This document shows, one piece after another, positions 34,901 through 43,699 of a DNA stretch of 64,000 nt. The notes beneath the pieces were generated by a model, which worked only from the letters and a program-made list of their open reading frames with translations, was not told the DNA's origin and made no database searches. The stretch spans positions 270,334-334,333 of the forward strand of contig NZ_LGKP01000015.1 in NCBI RefSeq assembly GCF_001306135.1, in the 5' to 3' direction. The position numbers and the translations under genes were made by a program. The DNA is from Herpetosiphon geysericola. Lineage in GTDB: Bacteria > Chloroflexota > Chloroflexia > Chloroflexales > Herpetosiphonaceae. Each line of letters opens with the position of its first letter. Within the stretch, counting starts at the first letter, position 1.

Positions 34901-35170
34901 AATGTGAGCGATAGCTTTAATCTGAGCTTGAGTGGCAATGCATGGCCAACCAGTTTGAGCCAAACCAGTGTAAGCTTGGCCGCAGGTGCAAGCACGACCG
35001 TTCAAGTTGTGGTGGCGATTCCAGCCAATGCAACCGGAACTGATAGCGTAGCCGTAACCGCAACTTCAAGCGCTGATAGTGGGGCAAGCAATAGCATTAG
35101 CTTAGTTTCAACCGCAATTAGTGCACCGATCAGTCAATATAAGGTCTTTATGCCGTATGTTGTGAAGTAG
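31985..35170 (+). CDS. Secreted M14 zinc carboxypeptidase with C-terminal beta domains
   Basis: 1061 residues from the ATG with GGAGG upstream. A signal anchor (about 8-29) and a short propeptide precede the M14 domain (about 115-445). Zinc ligands are H183 and E186 (HARE) and H331 (SIHSYSD). Substrate-binding DLNRN is at 261-265 and the catalytic E398 is in YTFEVG, so the enzyme looks complete. A CarboxypepD regulatory-like domain (GVVRASDNNQPIANATI) and at least two further beta-rich domains follow. It ends YKVFMPYVVK, the tail shared with other exported proteins. Probably digests proteins outside the cell, fitting a predatory or scavenging life style (inference). Confidence 0.92.
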   Translation: MDRLRHRWSLIGTILALIGVWSSLVVVSLPKRTEAQLAVEEQRVVARIQAKDRTESLALSARGLDLLEMRDKDDLFALITPSELAKLQQEGFTAQIDQEQTDLLQRPSILPVQGGFRTVEEGYALLDQWHATYPNLTGLFTYGASWDKVNAGGPAGYDLRGITITNSLIPGPKPTFFLMSAIHAREMSTAELTLRYTEYLLSRYATDPDVHWLLDEHTIVIVPFVNPDGRKIAEQGSSFPQRKNRNTVDTACEDNVDIGVDLNRNSSFHWGEVDRPTEPRCGQTWPGLSAASEPEVATLQQWMRGVFADRRGPADTDPAPDDTAGVYISIHSYSDLVLWPYGHSAQLAPNDADLRGLGKKFASYNGYTPQKSDELYPTSGTTDDWAYGELGVASYTFEVGPESGSCSGFFPNFTCLDGQAQGNFWGRNLPAFLYASKVARSPYLLQRGPDALNVTTQSASNGYKLSATINDVNNGAQTIAAAEAYIDTPPWRAGATAISLNASDGSFNGVQEAVNATIPQTLSNGRHLVYFRGRDTAGNWGAVSAQWLDVAPQGLTGVVRASDNNQPIANATIVATTGSFTSTTTSASDGSYRLELPVGSYSVKVSGTGLTPASYNLTVSSNSFTNQDLLLAQLAALTTTPNALNFNVSDGSQERTLVIGNAGGTSFNANITLAPMGYEVKSSDDVGGPSYNWNDISSTGSRLNLGDDACVIVNLPRNFMYYGTAYSKLIVNSNGFISPTNATTCSASGTSTNGVVPGTTAPNNVIAALWDDLDPSGLSGSNGIFTYADSANDQFIVEFSGVPHWASGGSFSPEDFQFVLDLTSGDITLQYQTVDTQNSVSVGIEDSTGASGFQWVYNSTGRLHDNLALQFVAYAGSASWLSWTPASVDVAARGSANIQVTANSNGIANGTYRARLRVNAGANTLNGDQTVPVVFTIGNSTVHDVAVQAPQAALSGVVGSTLTYTLNITNTGNVSDSFNLSLSGNAWPTSLSQTSVSLAAGASTTVQVVVAIPANATGTDSVAVTATSSADSGASNSISLVSTAISAPISQYKVFMPYVVK

Positions 35171-35196
35171 AGCTGGGGATTGAGGGTTGGTTGGTG

Positions 35197-35232
35197 GGGA
35201 TCGGTAACAAGTTTGTTATCGATCCCTTTTTT
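35197..35232 (+). terminator. Terminator of the M14 carboxypeptidase gene
   Basis: GGGATCGGTAACAA and TTGTTATCGATCCC pair over 14 bp with one G-U wobble and are followed by six T. The GATCC that follows opens mosaic block R2. Confidence 0.9.
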
Positions 35233-35580
35233 GATCCACGAAGGGCACGAAGAGCACGAAGGTTGGGAACCACGAAGGACGCGAAGAGCACGAAGGTTAA
35301 TTTAGCCACAGATTGCCCAGATATATTTGATTATTATTCTTATAGCCCATAGCCTCCAGCCGATAGCCTCATTTTTTGCCTTTTGCCTTTTGCCTTCATC
35401 CCTCATCCTTCATAATTTCGTGGCTCTGCGCTGCTGCGTTAAATAAATCACTTTCCCTTATGTTCTATTGCCCCTATGTTCTTTGCTCTATGTTCTATGT
35501 TCTATTCTTAATGCTGACCCTATTCTGACTTTTGACTTTTGCCTTCTGACTTTCTGCCTGACCCCTACTTATCATTTATC
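35233..35580. repeat. Intergenic mosaic repeat, block R2 (mainly inverted)
   Basis: Mainly the reverse-complement orientation of the other blocks: GATCCACGAAGGGCACGAAG, CACGAAGGACGCGAAG, TAGCCACAGATTGCCCAGAT, then TGCCTTTTGCCTTCATCC, CATCCCTCATCCTTCATAA, CTGCGCTGCTGCGTTAA, ATGTTCTTTGCTCTATGTTC and CTGACTTTTGACTTTTGCC. No coding potential is seen. Confidence 0.85.
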
Positions 35581-35705
35581 GGATAAAATAGCATTGGATT
35601 CAGGAATAGTCGCATGTTGGTATTATGAGAAGCGCTGAGACGCTGCCAAAATCAGACTATTCTTGTTACCTAAGGCTCAGCCTTTTGCGCCACGCAAAGC
35701 TGCGC

Positions 35706-35734
35706 TTGACAAATTGAGCCGCTTGTGGGATACT
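35706..35734 (+). promoter_or_regulatory. Strong promoter of the amino-sugar regulator gene
   Basis: TTGACA (35706-35711), a 17-base spacer and GATACT (35729-35734), 29 bases before the ATG. The -35 is consensus. Autoregulation by the encoded ROK repressor is plausible but no operator is evident. Confidence 0.8.
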
Positions 35735-35763
35735 CTCACTTAGTAAATTCATTGGAATAAGTT

Positions 35764-36924
35764 ATGCAGGGACTGCCCAAGAAAGCCAGTCGGGAGCAAA
35801 GCAAGCTTCACAACTACCGACTTGTCTTCAAAGCCATCTACGATGGTGGTGCGATTAGTCGGGTAGATGTGGCCCGCTTAACCAACCTCACGCCAACCAC
35901 AGTTTCGAGTAACGTCGCGATTTTGCTTGATGAAGGTTTGGTGCAAGAAGTCGGGTTAGCGCCCTCTGGTGGTGGAAAGCCAGCGACATTGCTGAGCGTA
36001 TTGGATGATGGTCGTCACTTGATTGGTTTGGATGTTGCGGGACACGAACTGCGAGGCACGATCATCAACTTACGCGGGGCAATTCGCCAACGTCAAACCT
36101 TGGCGCTGAATGGGGGCAATGTTCTTGAACAATTGTATCAACTAATTGATCAATTGCTTGCGAACACCCACAACCCAGTGCTGGGCATTGGCATTGGCGC
36201 ACCAGGAGTGATTAACACCACTGCTGGGGTTGTCCAACAAGCGGTTAACCTTGGTTGGCACAATCTCGCATTGCGCGATTTGCTGGGCAAGCGCTATGGG
36301 CTACCAGTCTATTTGGCCAACGATAGTCATGTAACGGCGATTGCTGAACACACGTTTGGCAGCCAGCGCAATGCACCCAATTTGGTGGTGATCAACATTG
36401 GGCTTGGCATCGGCGCAGGCATTTTTATCAATGGTCGGATTGTTGGTGGTGACGCTTGGGGAGCTGGTGAGATCGGTCACGTGGTTGTGCAACCAAATGG
36501 AATTCTCTGCCGCTGTGGCCATTACGGCTGCCTCGAAACTGTGGCGAGCACCAGTGCCTTGTTGACCAAACTCGATGCAACTTTGCCGCAAGCAGAACCA
36601 TGGACAATTGCCGCGATTCAAGCCGCTTTGGCCAACAACGAGCCGACTGTGCGCGCGATTATTGACGAAGCAGCCCACTACCTTGGCATCGCCATTGCTA
36701 ATGTGGTTGGCCTACTCAACGCTCAATTCGTGATTCTTGCTGGGTCACTAGCCCAACTTGGCAATGATTTACTCCAACCGTTACGCCGTTCGCTAGCCCA
36801 CCATGCGTTGCAAACCCTGGTTGCAGCCACCGATGTGCAAGTCAGCACCCTCGGCAGCGATATCGTAACCCTAGGCGCAGCAGCGCTGTTACTAGCCAAT
36901 GAGCTAGGCATTGTTCGGGATTAA
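35764..36924 (+). CDS. ROK-family transcriptional repressor
   Basis: 386 residues. A winged helix-turn-helix (about 20-75, RVDVARLTNLTPTTVSSNV) is fused to a ROK domain with LIGLDVAGHELRGTI and the zinc motif CRCGHYGCLE. The phosphate-binding loop DVAGHE departs from the kinase DxGGTK consensus, so it probably binds sugar without phosphorylating it. NagC-type members sense amino sugars. The position at the head of the GlcNAc locus suggests it represses that locus. The ROK kinase follows 61 bases later. Confidence 0.92.
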   Translation: MQGLPKKASREQSKLHNYRLVFKAIYDGGAISRVDVARLTNLTPTTVSSNVAILLDEGLVQEVGLAPSGGGKPATLLSVLDDGRHLIGLDVAGHELRGTIINLRGAIRQRQTLALNGGNVLEQLYQLIDQLLANTHNPVLGIGIGAPGVINTTAGVVQQAVNLGWHNLALRDLLGKRYGLPVYLANDSHVTAIAEHTFGSQRNAPNLVVINIGLGIGAGIFINGRIVGGDAWGAGEIGHVVVQPNGILCRCGHYGCLETVASTSALLTKLDATLPQAEPWTIAAIQAALANNEPTVRAIIDEAAHYLGIAIANVVGLLNAQFVILAGSLAQLGNDLLQPLRRSLAHHALQTLVAATDVQVSTLGSDIVTLGAAALLLANELGIVRD

Positions 36925-36985
36925 CGTTCCAGCAAACCACCCCCCGACGAGCTTAGCCACTTAGTTCCTTGTATAGGGGGTTTGC

Positions 36986-37996
36986 GTGGATCAACGACAG
37001 CGCCGGAACGCCAATGGCTGGCGGTTAGGAGTCGATGTGGGGGGCACAAAAATTGCGACCCTGCTCGTCGATGACGATAATCGGGTTTGGGCCAGCGTCC
37101 AACGCCCAACCGATACCCGAACCCCAGACCATGCCCTCCAGTCTCTTGCCGATGCGATTTGGGAAACCCTGAAACAAGCTGATCTACCGATTCGGCTCCT
37201 TGCAGGAATTGGGATTGGCATTCCCGGCCAAGTCGATACGCAGAGCGGGATTGTACGGCATGCCGTCAATCTTGGCTGGCAATCAGTTGATCTGCGTGGC
37301 TTCATCAACGCCACTTTTGGCACAGCGTGCGTGATTGAAAACGACGTCCGGGCCGCAGCGCTTGGCATTCAACGCTATTGGCTGGCAGGTTCGATCGATT
37401 CGATTTTATATGTTAGTATAGGCACGGGCATAGCCGCTGGCATGATTCTTGATGGAGCAGTCTACCGTGGTAGTCACGGGATGGCGGGCGAAATCGGTCA
37501 TGCACGCTTTGGTTCATCAACAATTCGCTGTCGCTGTGGCAATTATGGCTGTCTTGAAGCCGTTGTTGCAGGCCCAGCAATTGCCAACTATGCGCAATCT
37601 CTGCTCTCTACATTCCCGCATAGCCAACTTCAGCACCAAACTTCGATAACCACTTCAGCAGTGTATACCGCTGCCGAGGCTGGTGATGAATTAGGGTTGG
37701 CTGTTGCCCACATGGTTGGCGACCAACTTGCTCAGGCGCTTTATACAATGGTGCTTGCCTACGATTGTGATCATATTGTGCTGGGGGGCGGTGTTAGCCG
37801 CGCAGGCTCAGCCTTCTTCAGCCCAATTGAACAAGCACTCGATGGCTTACGTCAGCAAAGTTCGCTCGCAGCATCGTTGCTTCCTGCAGGGCGGGTCAAG
37901 CTCTTAGATCGCGATTTTGCTGCTGGTGCATGGGGCGGAATCGCCTTGCTCGATAGCCAAGCGTTGGCGCGGGTTGCGCAGGCGCAATTGGCCTAA
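36986..37996 (+). CDS. ROK-family sugar kinase, probable N-acetylglucosamine kinase
   Basis: 336 residues from a GTG start preceded by AGGGGG. The ATP-binding loop DVGGTKIATLL is intact, with IGIPGQVD, the catalytic-aspartate motif VIENDVRAAALG, MAGEIGHARFG and the zinc motif CRCGNYGCLE. Unlike its upstream paralogue it has no helix-turn-helix. In context it would phosphorylate imported or released GlcNAc to GlcNAc-6-phosphate, the substrate of NagA. ROK kinases of glucose or mannose share the same motifs, so specificity is inferred from neighbours. Confidence 0.88.
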   Translation: MDQRQRRNANGWRLGVDVGGTKIATLLVDDDNRVWASVQRPTDTRTPDHALQSLADAIWETLKQADLPIRLLAGIGIGIPGQVDTQSGIVRHAVNLGWQSVDLRGFINATFGTACVIENDVRAAALGIQRYWLAGSIDSILYVSIGTGIAAGMILDGAVYRGSHGMAGEIGHARFGSSTIRCRCGNYGCLEAVVAGPAIANYAQSLLSTFPHSQLQHQTSITTSAVYTAAEAGDELGLAVAHMVGDQLAQALYTMVLAYDCDHIVLGGGVSRAGSAFFSPIEQALDGLRQQSSLAASLLPAGRVKLLDRDFAAGAWGGIALLDSQALARVAQAQLA

Positions 37997-38133
37997 GCTC
38001 CGCCACGAGATAAACCTAACATCTCATGGCAAACCATACCAGGCCCACATCGTTAGGTTGGATTTGGGGAAACGCCACGGGGTATGAGTCACGCATATCT
38101 CAGGATTTCCCGCATTAGTGAGGAACAGTCTAG

Positions 38134-39609
38134 ATGAAACATCGCAGTTTCCTGTTGTTACTGCTGATCAGCATGCTGATCGCCGCATGTGGTGGTAGCA
38201 CAACACCTACGACCGCACCAACCACTGCTTCTGCAGCAACGGCCACAACCGAAACCGCCGCTGCAACTGAAGTCCCAGCAGCAACCGAAGTTGTTGCAAC
38301 CGAAGCAATCACCGGAACCGAAGCCCCAGCAGCAACCAAAACTACAGATAGCACTGGCAGCATTCCAGCTGTCAACCCAAACTATGCTGAATTAGTTCGC
38401 GCCGAAGCTGGCGAATTCAAGGGCACCAAAGTCAGCATCTTCGGTTTGTGGGTTGAAGCAGAAGATGCAGCCTTCAACCAAACCTTGGCTGCCTTCGAAG
38501 CCCGCACTGGCATCGATGTTCAATATGAAGGCTCGAAAGATTTCGAAACCTTGATTCCTGTTCGCGCCGAAGGCGGTAACGCCCCTGACATCGCTGGTTT
38601 CTCACAACCAGGCTTGATGGCAACCTTGGCTCGCAAGAACAAGTTGGTCGACATCTCAAGCTTCATCAAACCAGAAGATTTGCAAAAAGATTACATCCAA
38701 TCATGGATTGATCTTGGCTCAGTTGATAACACCCTTTACGGTGTGTTCTTCCGCGCCAGCACCAAGAGCATCGTCTGGTATCCAGTTCCAGCCTTCGAAG
38801 AAGCTGGCTATACCATTCCTCAAACTTGGGATGAAATGACCGCTTTGAGCGACAAGATGGTTGCTGATGGCAACACTCCATGGTGTATCGGCTTGGAACA
38901 CGGCAACGTGACCGGCTGGGTCGCTACCGACTGGATGGAAGACATCATGTTGCGGACCGCTGGTGCTGAAACCTACGACAAGTGGGTCAACCACGAAATC
39001 CCATTCAACGACCCAAGCGTTAAAAACGCCGCTGAAGTTATGGGCAAAATCTGGTTCAACGAACAATACGTTGCCGGTGGCCGTGAAGGTATCTTGACCA
39101 CCGCCGTGGCCGATACCCAAACCCCAATGTTCAACGCCGACAAACCAGGCTGCTGGTTGCACCGCCAAGCTGGCTGGATTCCATCATTCTTCCCAGAAGG
39201 CAAGAAAGCTGGCACCGATAGCAACTTCTTCTACTTGCCACCAATTGATCCAGCATTAGGCAAGCCTGTGTTGGGTGGCGGCGACGTGTTCGCTATGTTC
39301 AACGACCGCCCAGAAGTGCGCGCCGTGTTGCAATATTTGGCTAGCCCAGAATCAGCTAAAGGCTGGGTCGAAGCTGGTGGCTTTATCTCACCAAACCAAA
39401 ACGTCGACTTGGCTTGGTATGGTAACGACATCGACCGCCGCCAAGCTGAAATCATCAAGGACGCGACCGTATTCCGCTTCGACGCTTCCGACTTGATGCC
39501 AGCTGAAGTTGGCGTTGGGACCTTCTGGAAAGGTATGGTCGATTACGTGAACAACACCGATATCGACACCGTCTTGACCACCATCGAAGAAAGCTGGCCA
39601 CAAAACTAG
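38134..39609 (+). CDS. ABC sugar-binding lipoprotein
   Basis: 491 residues. A signal peptide ends in the lipobox LIAAC (C19), followed by a Thr/Ala/Pro-rich linker (about 20-75) and an extracellular solute-binding protein family 1 domain. Motifs include GTKVSIFGLWVEAED, GNAPDIAGFSQPGLM and a hinge near IVWYPVPAFEEAGY. Codon use (GCC, ACC, AAC rich) is more biased than in neighbours, suggesting high expression. By context it binds chitooligosaccharides or other GlcNAc-containing sugars. A hairpin and mosaic block separate it from the permeases. Confidence 0.92.
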   Translation: MKHRSFLLLLLISMLIAACGGSTTPTTAPTTASAATATTETAAATEVPAATEVVATEAITGTEAPAATKTTDSTGSIPAVNPNYAELVRAEAGEFKGTKVSIFGLWVEAEDAAFNQTLAAFEARTGIDVQYEGSKDFETLIPVRAEGGNAPDIAGFSQPGLMATLARKNKLVDISSFIKPEDLQKDYIQSWIDLGSVDNTLYGVFFRASTKSIVWYPVPAFEEAGYTIPQTWDEMTALSDKMVADGNTPWCIGLEHGNVTGWVATDWMEDIMLRTAGAETYDKWVNHEIPFNDPSVKNAAEVMGKIWFNEQYVAGGREGILTTAVADTQTPMFNADKPGCWLHRQAGWIPSFFPEGKKAGTDSNFFYLPPIDPALGKPVLGGGDVFAMFNDRPEVRAVLQYLASPESAKGWVEAGGFISPNQNVDLAWYGNDIDRRQAEIIKDATVFRFDASDLMPAEVGVGTFWKGMVDYVNNTDIDTVLTTIEESWPQN

Positions 39610-39649
39610 TCAGCCTCCCTCGATGACGATGCGCTGCATCGAAACTCTG

Positions 39650-39680
39650 CGCGAGGTAGGTAGCTTATGCCTACCTCGCG
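39650..39680 (+). terminator. Stem-loop after the binding-protein gene
   Basis: CGCGAGGTAGG and CCTACCTCGCG form a perfect 11-bp stem with a 9-base loop, followed by only TTGTAT. Between a binding protein and its permeases, such a hairpin could partly terminate or protect the mRNA 3' end, raising binding-protein levels above permease levels. Confidence 0.75.
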
Positions 39681-39684
39681 TTGT

Positions 39685-39915
39685 ATAGTAAGCAGAACAG
39701 AGAGCAAAGAACATAGAACATAGGATGAAAAGTCAGAAGTCAAAGGTCAAAGGTCAGAAGTCAAAAGGTAAAGCGGGGTCAGGATAAAGATGAGGGATGA
39801 AATTAAATCATTCGTGTAATTCGTGTCCTTCGTGGATCAAAACATAGCGCAGAGAACAGCGGAATCGCTCAATTCATTTGTTCTCTGGACTCTGTTCTCG
39901 GTATTCAGGCAGTGC
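39685..39915. repeat. Intergenic mosaic repeat, block R3
   Basis: Modules AACAGAGAGCAAAGAACATA, AAAAGTCAGAAGTCAAAGG, GGGGTCAGGATAAAG, GATGAGGGATGAAATT, TCGTGTCCTTCGTGGATCA and CATAGCGCAGAGAACAG lie between the binding-protein hairpin and the first permease. This is the only block that interrupts an apparent operon. No gene lies in 39610-39949. Confidence 0.8.
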
Positions 39916-39949
39916 TGCTTGGCACTGTTCCTCAGCAAGGAGTTGTGGC

Positions 39950-41047
39950 ATGTCATCACAACCACAAACTAGCACTGGGCCACGCTCACGTAGTAACGTC
40001 GAGACTGTGCGCTTGTTGCTGGTTCCTCTCGCATTAATTATTTCAATCTTGGTCGGGCGTTGGAGCCTTGGCGTTATGAAAGACGCTGAAGCTCCACGGT
40101 TGTTGGTGGTTGGGGTGGCCTTGCTCGTCGGGGTCTTTGGCATTTGGATTGCCTACTGGCTCTGTAACGAAGTGCTCAATCTGATTCCCTCTGAAACACT
40201 GCGCGAGAGGATTCGCCCAGTGATTTTTGTTGGCCCAGCCTTGGCCTTGCTCATTATCTACTTGGTCTATCCAACCGTGATGACGGCCTACTACAGCGTG
40301 CTCGATAAAAATAGCGAGGCCTTTGTTGGGCTGGATAACTTTAAGTTTGCCTTTACCAATCGCACAATCCAAATTGCGCTGCGCAATAATGTCTACTGGA
40401 TTGTTGGCGTAACCTCGTTTAGCGTCATTGGCGGCCTGATTATGGCCGTGCTGTTCGATAAAGTGCGCTATGAAGCTGTTGCCAAATCGATGATCTTCTT
40501 GCCAATGATTATCTCGTTTGTTGGTGCAGGCGTGATTTGGCGCTTTATGTATGCCAGCAATCCACCAGGCGTTGGCTTGTTGAATGCCTTTATTGGCAAT
40601 TTCGACTTCAAGCCTGTTGCTTGGTTGATCAATAAGAGCGTCAATAATATTGCCTTGATTGTGATTATGATTTGGCTGCAAACTGGCTTTTGTCTGGTGA
40701 TTCTCTCGGCGGCGCTCAAGGCGATTCCCGCCGATATTATCGATGCAGCCCGCGTCGATGGCGCAGGCGAGCTTGATATCTTCTGGCGAATTATCATTCC
40801 TTCGCTCAAAACCACGATTTTGACCGTGGTTACGACCGTGGTGATCGCGGTCTTGAAGGTGTTTGACATTGTGTTTGTGATGACCAACGGGAATTATGAA
40901 ACCGAGGTGATTGCTAACCGCATGTTTACCGAGTTCTTCCGAAATCAAAACTATGGCCTCAGTAGCGCTTTGACCATGATTTTGGTGATCGCCGTGCTGC
41001 CAGTGATGATTATTAACGTGCGGAATGCCCGCCGTCAGCGAGGGTAA
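39950..41047 (+). CDS. ABC sugar permease, MalF-type
   Basis: 365 residues from the ATG after AAGGAG; a longer frame to 39878 runs into repeat sequence and was rejected. Eight hydrophobic segments: two extra N-terminal helices (about 25-90) precede the six-helix core. The EAA loop is DIIDAARVDGAGELDIFWR, the ATPase contact. Its partner is the following gene (2-base gap). It imports the oligosaccharide bound by the upstream lipoprotein. Confidence 0.92.
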   Translation: MSSQPQTSTGPRSRSNVETVRLLLVPLALIISILVGRWSLGVMKDAEAPRLLVVGVALLVGVFGIWIAYWLCNEVLNLIPSETLRERIRPVIFVGPALALLIIYLVYPTVMTAYYSVLDKNSEAFVGLDNFKFAFTNRTIQIALRNNVYWIVGVTSFSVIGGLIMAVLFDKVRYEAVAKSMIFLPMIISFVGAGVIWRFMYASNPPGVGLLNAFIGNFDFKPVAWLINKSVNNIALIVIMIWLQTGFCLVILSAALKAIPADIIDAARVDGAGELDIFWRIIIPSLKTTILTVVTTVVIAVLKVFDIVFVMTNGNYETEVIANRMFTEFFRNQNYGLSSALTMILVIAVLPVMIINVRNARRQRG

Positions 41048-41049
41048 TC

Positions 41050-41895
41050 ATGCGTATCCAACGTTTTGTCTCACGTTCATTCGTTCACTTTGCAGTTATT
41101 TTGATTGCCTTCCTGTGGACGTTGCCAACCGTCGGCGTGTTGGTTAGCTCGTTCCGCCCCGAAAATGATGTAAAAAATTCTGGCTGGTGGAATGCGCTCA
41201 AACATCCATTCGAAGAATCAGTTTGGACTTTCAAAAACTATGCAGATGTGATTAGCGCTAACGGCCTTGGCGAAGCCTTTGTCAATACCTTGGTCGTAAC
41301 GATTCCGGCCACGATTCTGCCAATTACAGTCGCCGCTTTTGCCGCCTACGCCTTTGCGTGGATGCGCTTCCCTGGCCGTGATTGGCTGTTTGCGATGGTG
41401 ATTGGCTTGATGGTGGTGCCATTGCAAGTGGCCTTGATTCCAATTTTGCGCTTGTATACCCAAACAGGTATTGCTGGTACCTTCCTTGGCTTGTGGCTGG
41501 CGCACACCGGTTTTGGCTTGCCACTGGCAATTTATCTGCTCTACAACTACATTTCGCAACTTCCAGGCGACCTCATTGAATCGGCCAAAATCGACGGTGC
41601 TTCCGATTTCACCGTCTTTATGCGGATTGTGCTGCCACTTTCGACCCCAGCCATTGCCTCATTTGCAATTTTTCAATTCCTCTGGATTTGGAACGACCTG
41701 CTGGTTTCGTTGGTGTTCTTGGGCACAAATAAAGTTTTGACGGTCAAACTCTCAGAATTAACCGGCTCGCTCGGCAATAAATGGCACTTGTTAACTGCTG
41801 GCGCGTTTGTTTCGATGATCGTGCCGTTGGCAGTGTTCTTTGCACTCCAACGCTATTTCGTGCGTGGTTTGTTAGCCGGATCAGTCAAGGGATAA
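41050..41895 (+). CDS. ABC sugar permease, MalG-type
   Basis: 281 residues with six membrane helices and the EAA loop DLIESAKIDGASDFTVFMR. It forms a heterodimer with the preceding permease. No ATP-binding gene is present in the locus, so a shared MsmK/UgpC-type ATPase encoded elsewhere is expected, as in many Gram-positive CUT1 systems. The GH20 gene begins 4 bases downstream. Confidence 0.92.
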   Translation: MRIQRFVSRSFVHFAVILIAFLWTLPTVGVLVSSFRPENDVKNSGWWNALKHPFEESVWTFKNYADVISANGLGEAFVNTLVVTIPATILPITVAAFAAYAFAWMRFPGRDWLFAMVIGLMVVPLQVALIPILRLYTQTGIAGTFLGLWLAHTGFGLPLAIYLLYNYISQLPGDLIESAKIDGASDFTVFMRIVLPLSTPAIASFAIFQFLWIWNDLLVSLVFLGTNKVLTVKLSELTGSLGNKWHLLTAGAFVSMIVPLAVFFALQRYFVRGLLAGSVKG

Positions 41896-41899
41896 CCAA

Positions 41900-43699
41900 A
41901 TGCACTTATTACCAAAACCAAAAAGCCTTCAGCTCGCTGAGGGAAGCTATGCTTTACCCAAAATTTGGCAGATTAGCTTGCCAAACGAGCTTGATCAACG
42001 AGTTTCAGCCAGTTTGGCTCAACTTGGAGAGCATGAAGTCGTGGCGCAAAACGCCAATTTGACCCTAACGCTTGATTCAACAATTGCTCATGCCGATGGT
42101 TATCGTTTGCAAATTGCTGCTGCTGGCGTGCAAATCGCTGCGCAAACTGCTGCTGGCCTGTTTTATGGCCTGCAAACGCTGCGCCAAATTCAACAGCAAT
42201 CAGCTGCGCAATTGCCCTATCTTGTGATCGACGATACGCCAGATTTTGCCGTGCGCGGCTTTATGCTCGATATTAGCCGCGATAAAGTGCCAACCATGGC
42301 TACGCTCTATGCGCTGATCGACGAATTAGCCAGTTGGAAAATCAACCAAATTCAGCTGTATATCGAGCATACTTTTGCCTACCAAAACCACCCCACGGTT
42401 TGGGCCGATGCTTCGCCGCTGACCGCCGAGGAAGTGCGCACGCTCGATGATTTTTGTCTCGAACGCTTTATCGAATTAGTGCCCAACCAAAACTGCTTTG
42501 GCCATATGCGGCGTTGGCTGACCAAGCCAGAATATCGCGATTTGGCCGAGTGCCCTGATGGCTGCGACACTGGCGACCCCGATTGGGGCTACTTTGACGA
42601 ACCCTTCACCTTGGCACCCGAACACCCAGGCAGCATCGCATTGGTGCGCAGTATGCTCGACGAATTGTTGCCGAACTTTCGCACCCGCACCCTCAACGTC
42701 GGCTGTGACGAAACTGTCGAATTGGGCTTGGGGGCAAGTGCAGCGGCAGTTGCTGAGCGTGGCAAGGGTCGGGTTTATCTTGAATTTTTGCAAAAGCTTT
42801 ATCACGAAGCCCACTCCCGCGGCTATATTATGCAATTCTGGAGCGATATTATTTTGCATTACCCAGAGTTGGTAGGCGAATTGCCACAGGATGCAGAAGT
42901 GCTGATTTGGGGCTACGAGGCCGATCATCCGTTTGAAGCTCAATCGGCCACAATTGCCAAAGCTGGCCTGCCATTTTATGTTTGCCCAGGCACCTCAAGC
43001 TGGAACACCGTCGCAGGCCGCACCACCAACGCCTTGGAAAACATCGCCAACGCCGCTAAACATGGCTTGCACTATGGCGCTAAAGGCTTTTTGATGACCG
43101 ATTGGGGCGATAACGGCCACTGGCAGCCGCTGGTAACCAGCTATCTTGGCTTGGCAATTGGTGCTGCTCGCGCTTGGAACGCACTGGCCGAGCTTGATGT
43201 GGTGGCTTTGCTTGATACCGTAGTTTTTGCTGATAGCAACAAGGTTTTGGGCAATTTGGTCTATCAATTGGGCGATGTCTATCGCGCTGTACCACCATTG
43301 TTGCACAACACTTCATCGTTGTTCCGTATTTTGCAAGCCAACCCCGAAGCAATTGCTAATTTGAAACTCGACCGCGAAGGTTTACATAACGCCGATGAGA
43401 TTCTACTGCAATTGCGCAACGAGTTGCCAAACACCAAGCCACAACGCGCCGATGGTGAACTCTGCTTGGTCGAGTTGGCGTGGGCAATTGATTTGCTGCG
43501 CCATGCAGTGCAACGCGGCTTATGGGTGCTTGATCAACAGCCAAGCGAGCAGGCTAGCAACCTGCAAACCGAAATCGACGGCTTGATCGAGCGCTTCCAA
43601 GAAGTTTGGTTGAGCCGCAATCGGCCAGGCGGCTTGCAAGATAGCTTGAAACACTTTGCCACCTTGCGCAGTAGCTATGGCGAGGTTCAATATGCCTGA
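41900..43699 (+). CDS. GH20 beta-N-acetylhexosaminidase
   Basis: 599 residues without a signal peptide, so it acts in the cytosol on imported oligosaccharides. The N-terminal GH20b-like domain (about 1-110) contains GYRLQIAAAGVQIAAQTAAG. The catalytic barrel begins VRGFMLDISRDKVPTM and carries the GH20 Asp-Glu pair D270-E271 in NVGCDETVELG, where D orients the substrate acetamido group and E is the acid. It would release GlcNAc or GalNAc from non-reducing ends. The stop overlaps the GNAT start by 8 bases. Confidence 0.9.
   Translation: MHLLPKPKSLQLAEGSYALPKIWQISLPNELDQRVSASLAQLGEHEVVAQNANLTLTLDSTIAHADGYRLQIAAAGVQIAAQTAAGLFYGLQTLRQIQQQSAAQLPYLVIDDTPDFAVRGFMLDISRDKVPTMATLYALIDELASWKINQIQLYIEHTFAYQNHPTVWADASPLTAEEVRTLDDFCLERFIELVPNQNCFGHMRRWLTKPEYRDLAECPDGCDTGDPDWGYFDEPFTLAPEHPGSIALVRSMLDELLPNFRTRTLNVGCDETVELGLGASAAAVAERGKGRVYLEFLQKLYHEAHSRGYIMQFWSDIILHYPELVGELPQDAEVLIWGYEADHPFEAQSATIAKAGLPFYVCPGTSSWNTVAGRTTNALENIANAAKHGLHYGAKGFLMTDWGDNGHWQPLVTSYLGLAIGAARAWNALAELDVVALLDTVVFADSNKVLGNLVYQLGDVYRAVPPLLHNTSSLFRILQANPEAIANLKLDREGLHNADEILLQLRNELPNTKPQRADGELCLVELAWAIDLLRHAVQRGLWVLDQQPSEQASNLQTEIDGLIERFQEVWLSRNRPGGLQDSLKHFATLRSSYGEVQYA

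Noticed and set aside
40043..40948. 300-codon minus-strand frame opposite the MalF-type permease
   Set aside because: His/Asn/Gln-rich composition is the antisense shadow of a membrane protein gene with strong homology motifs on the plus strand.
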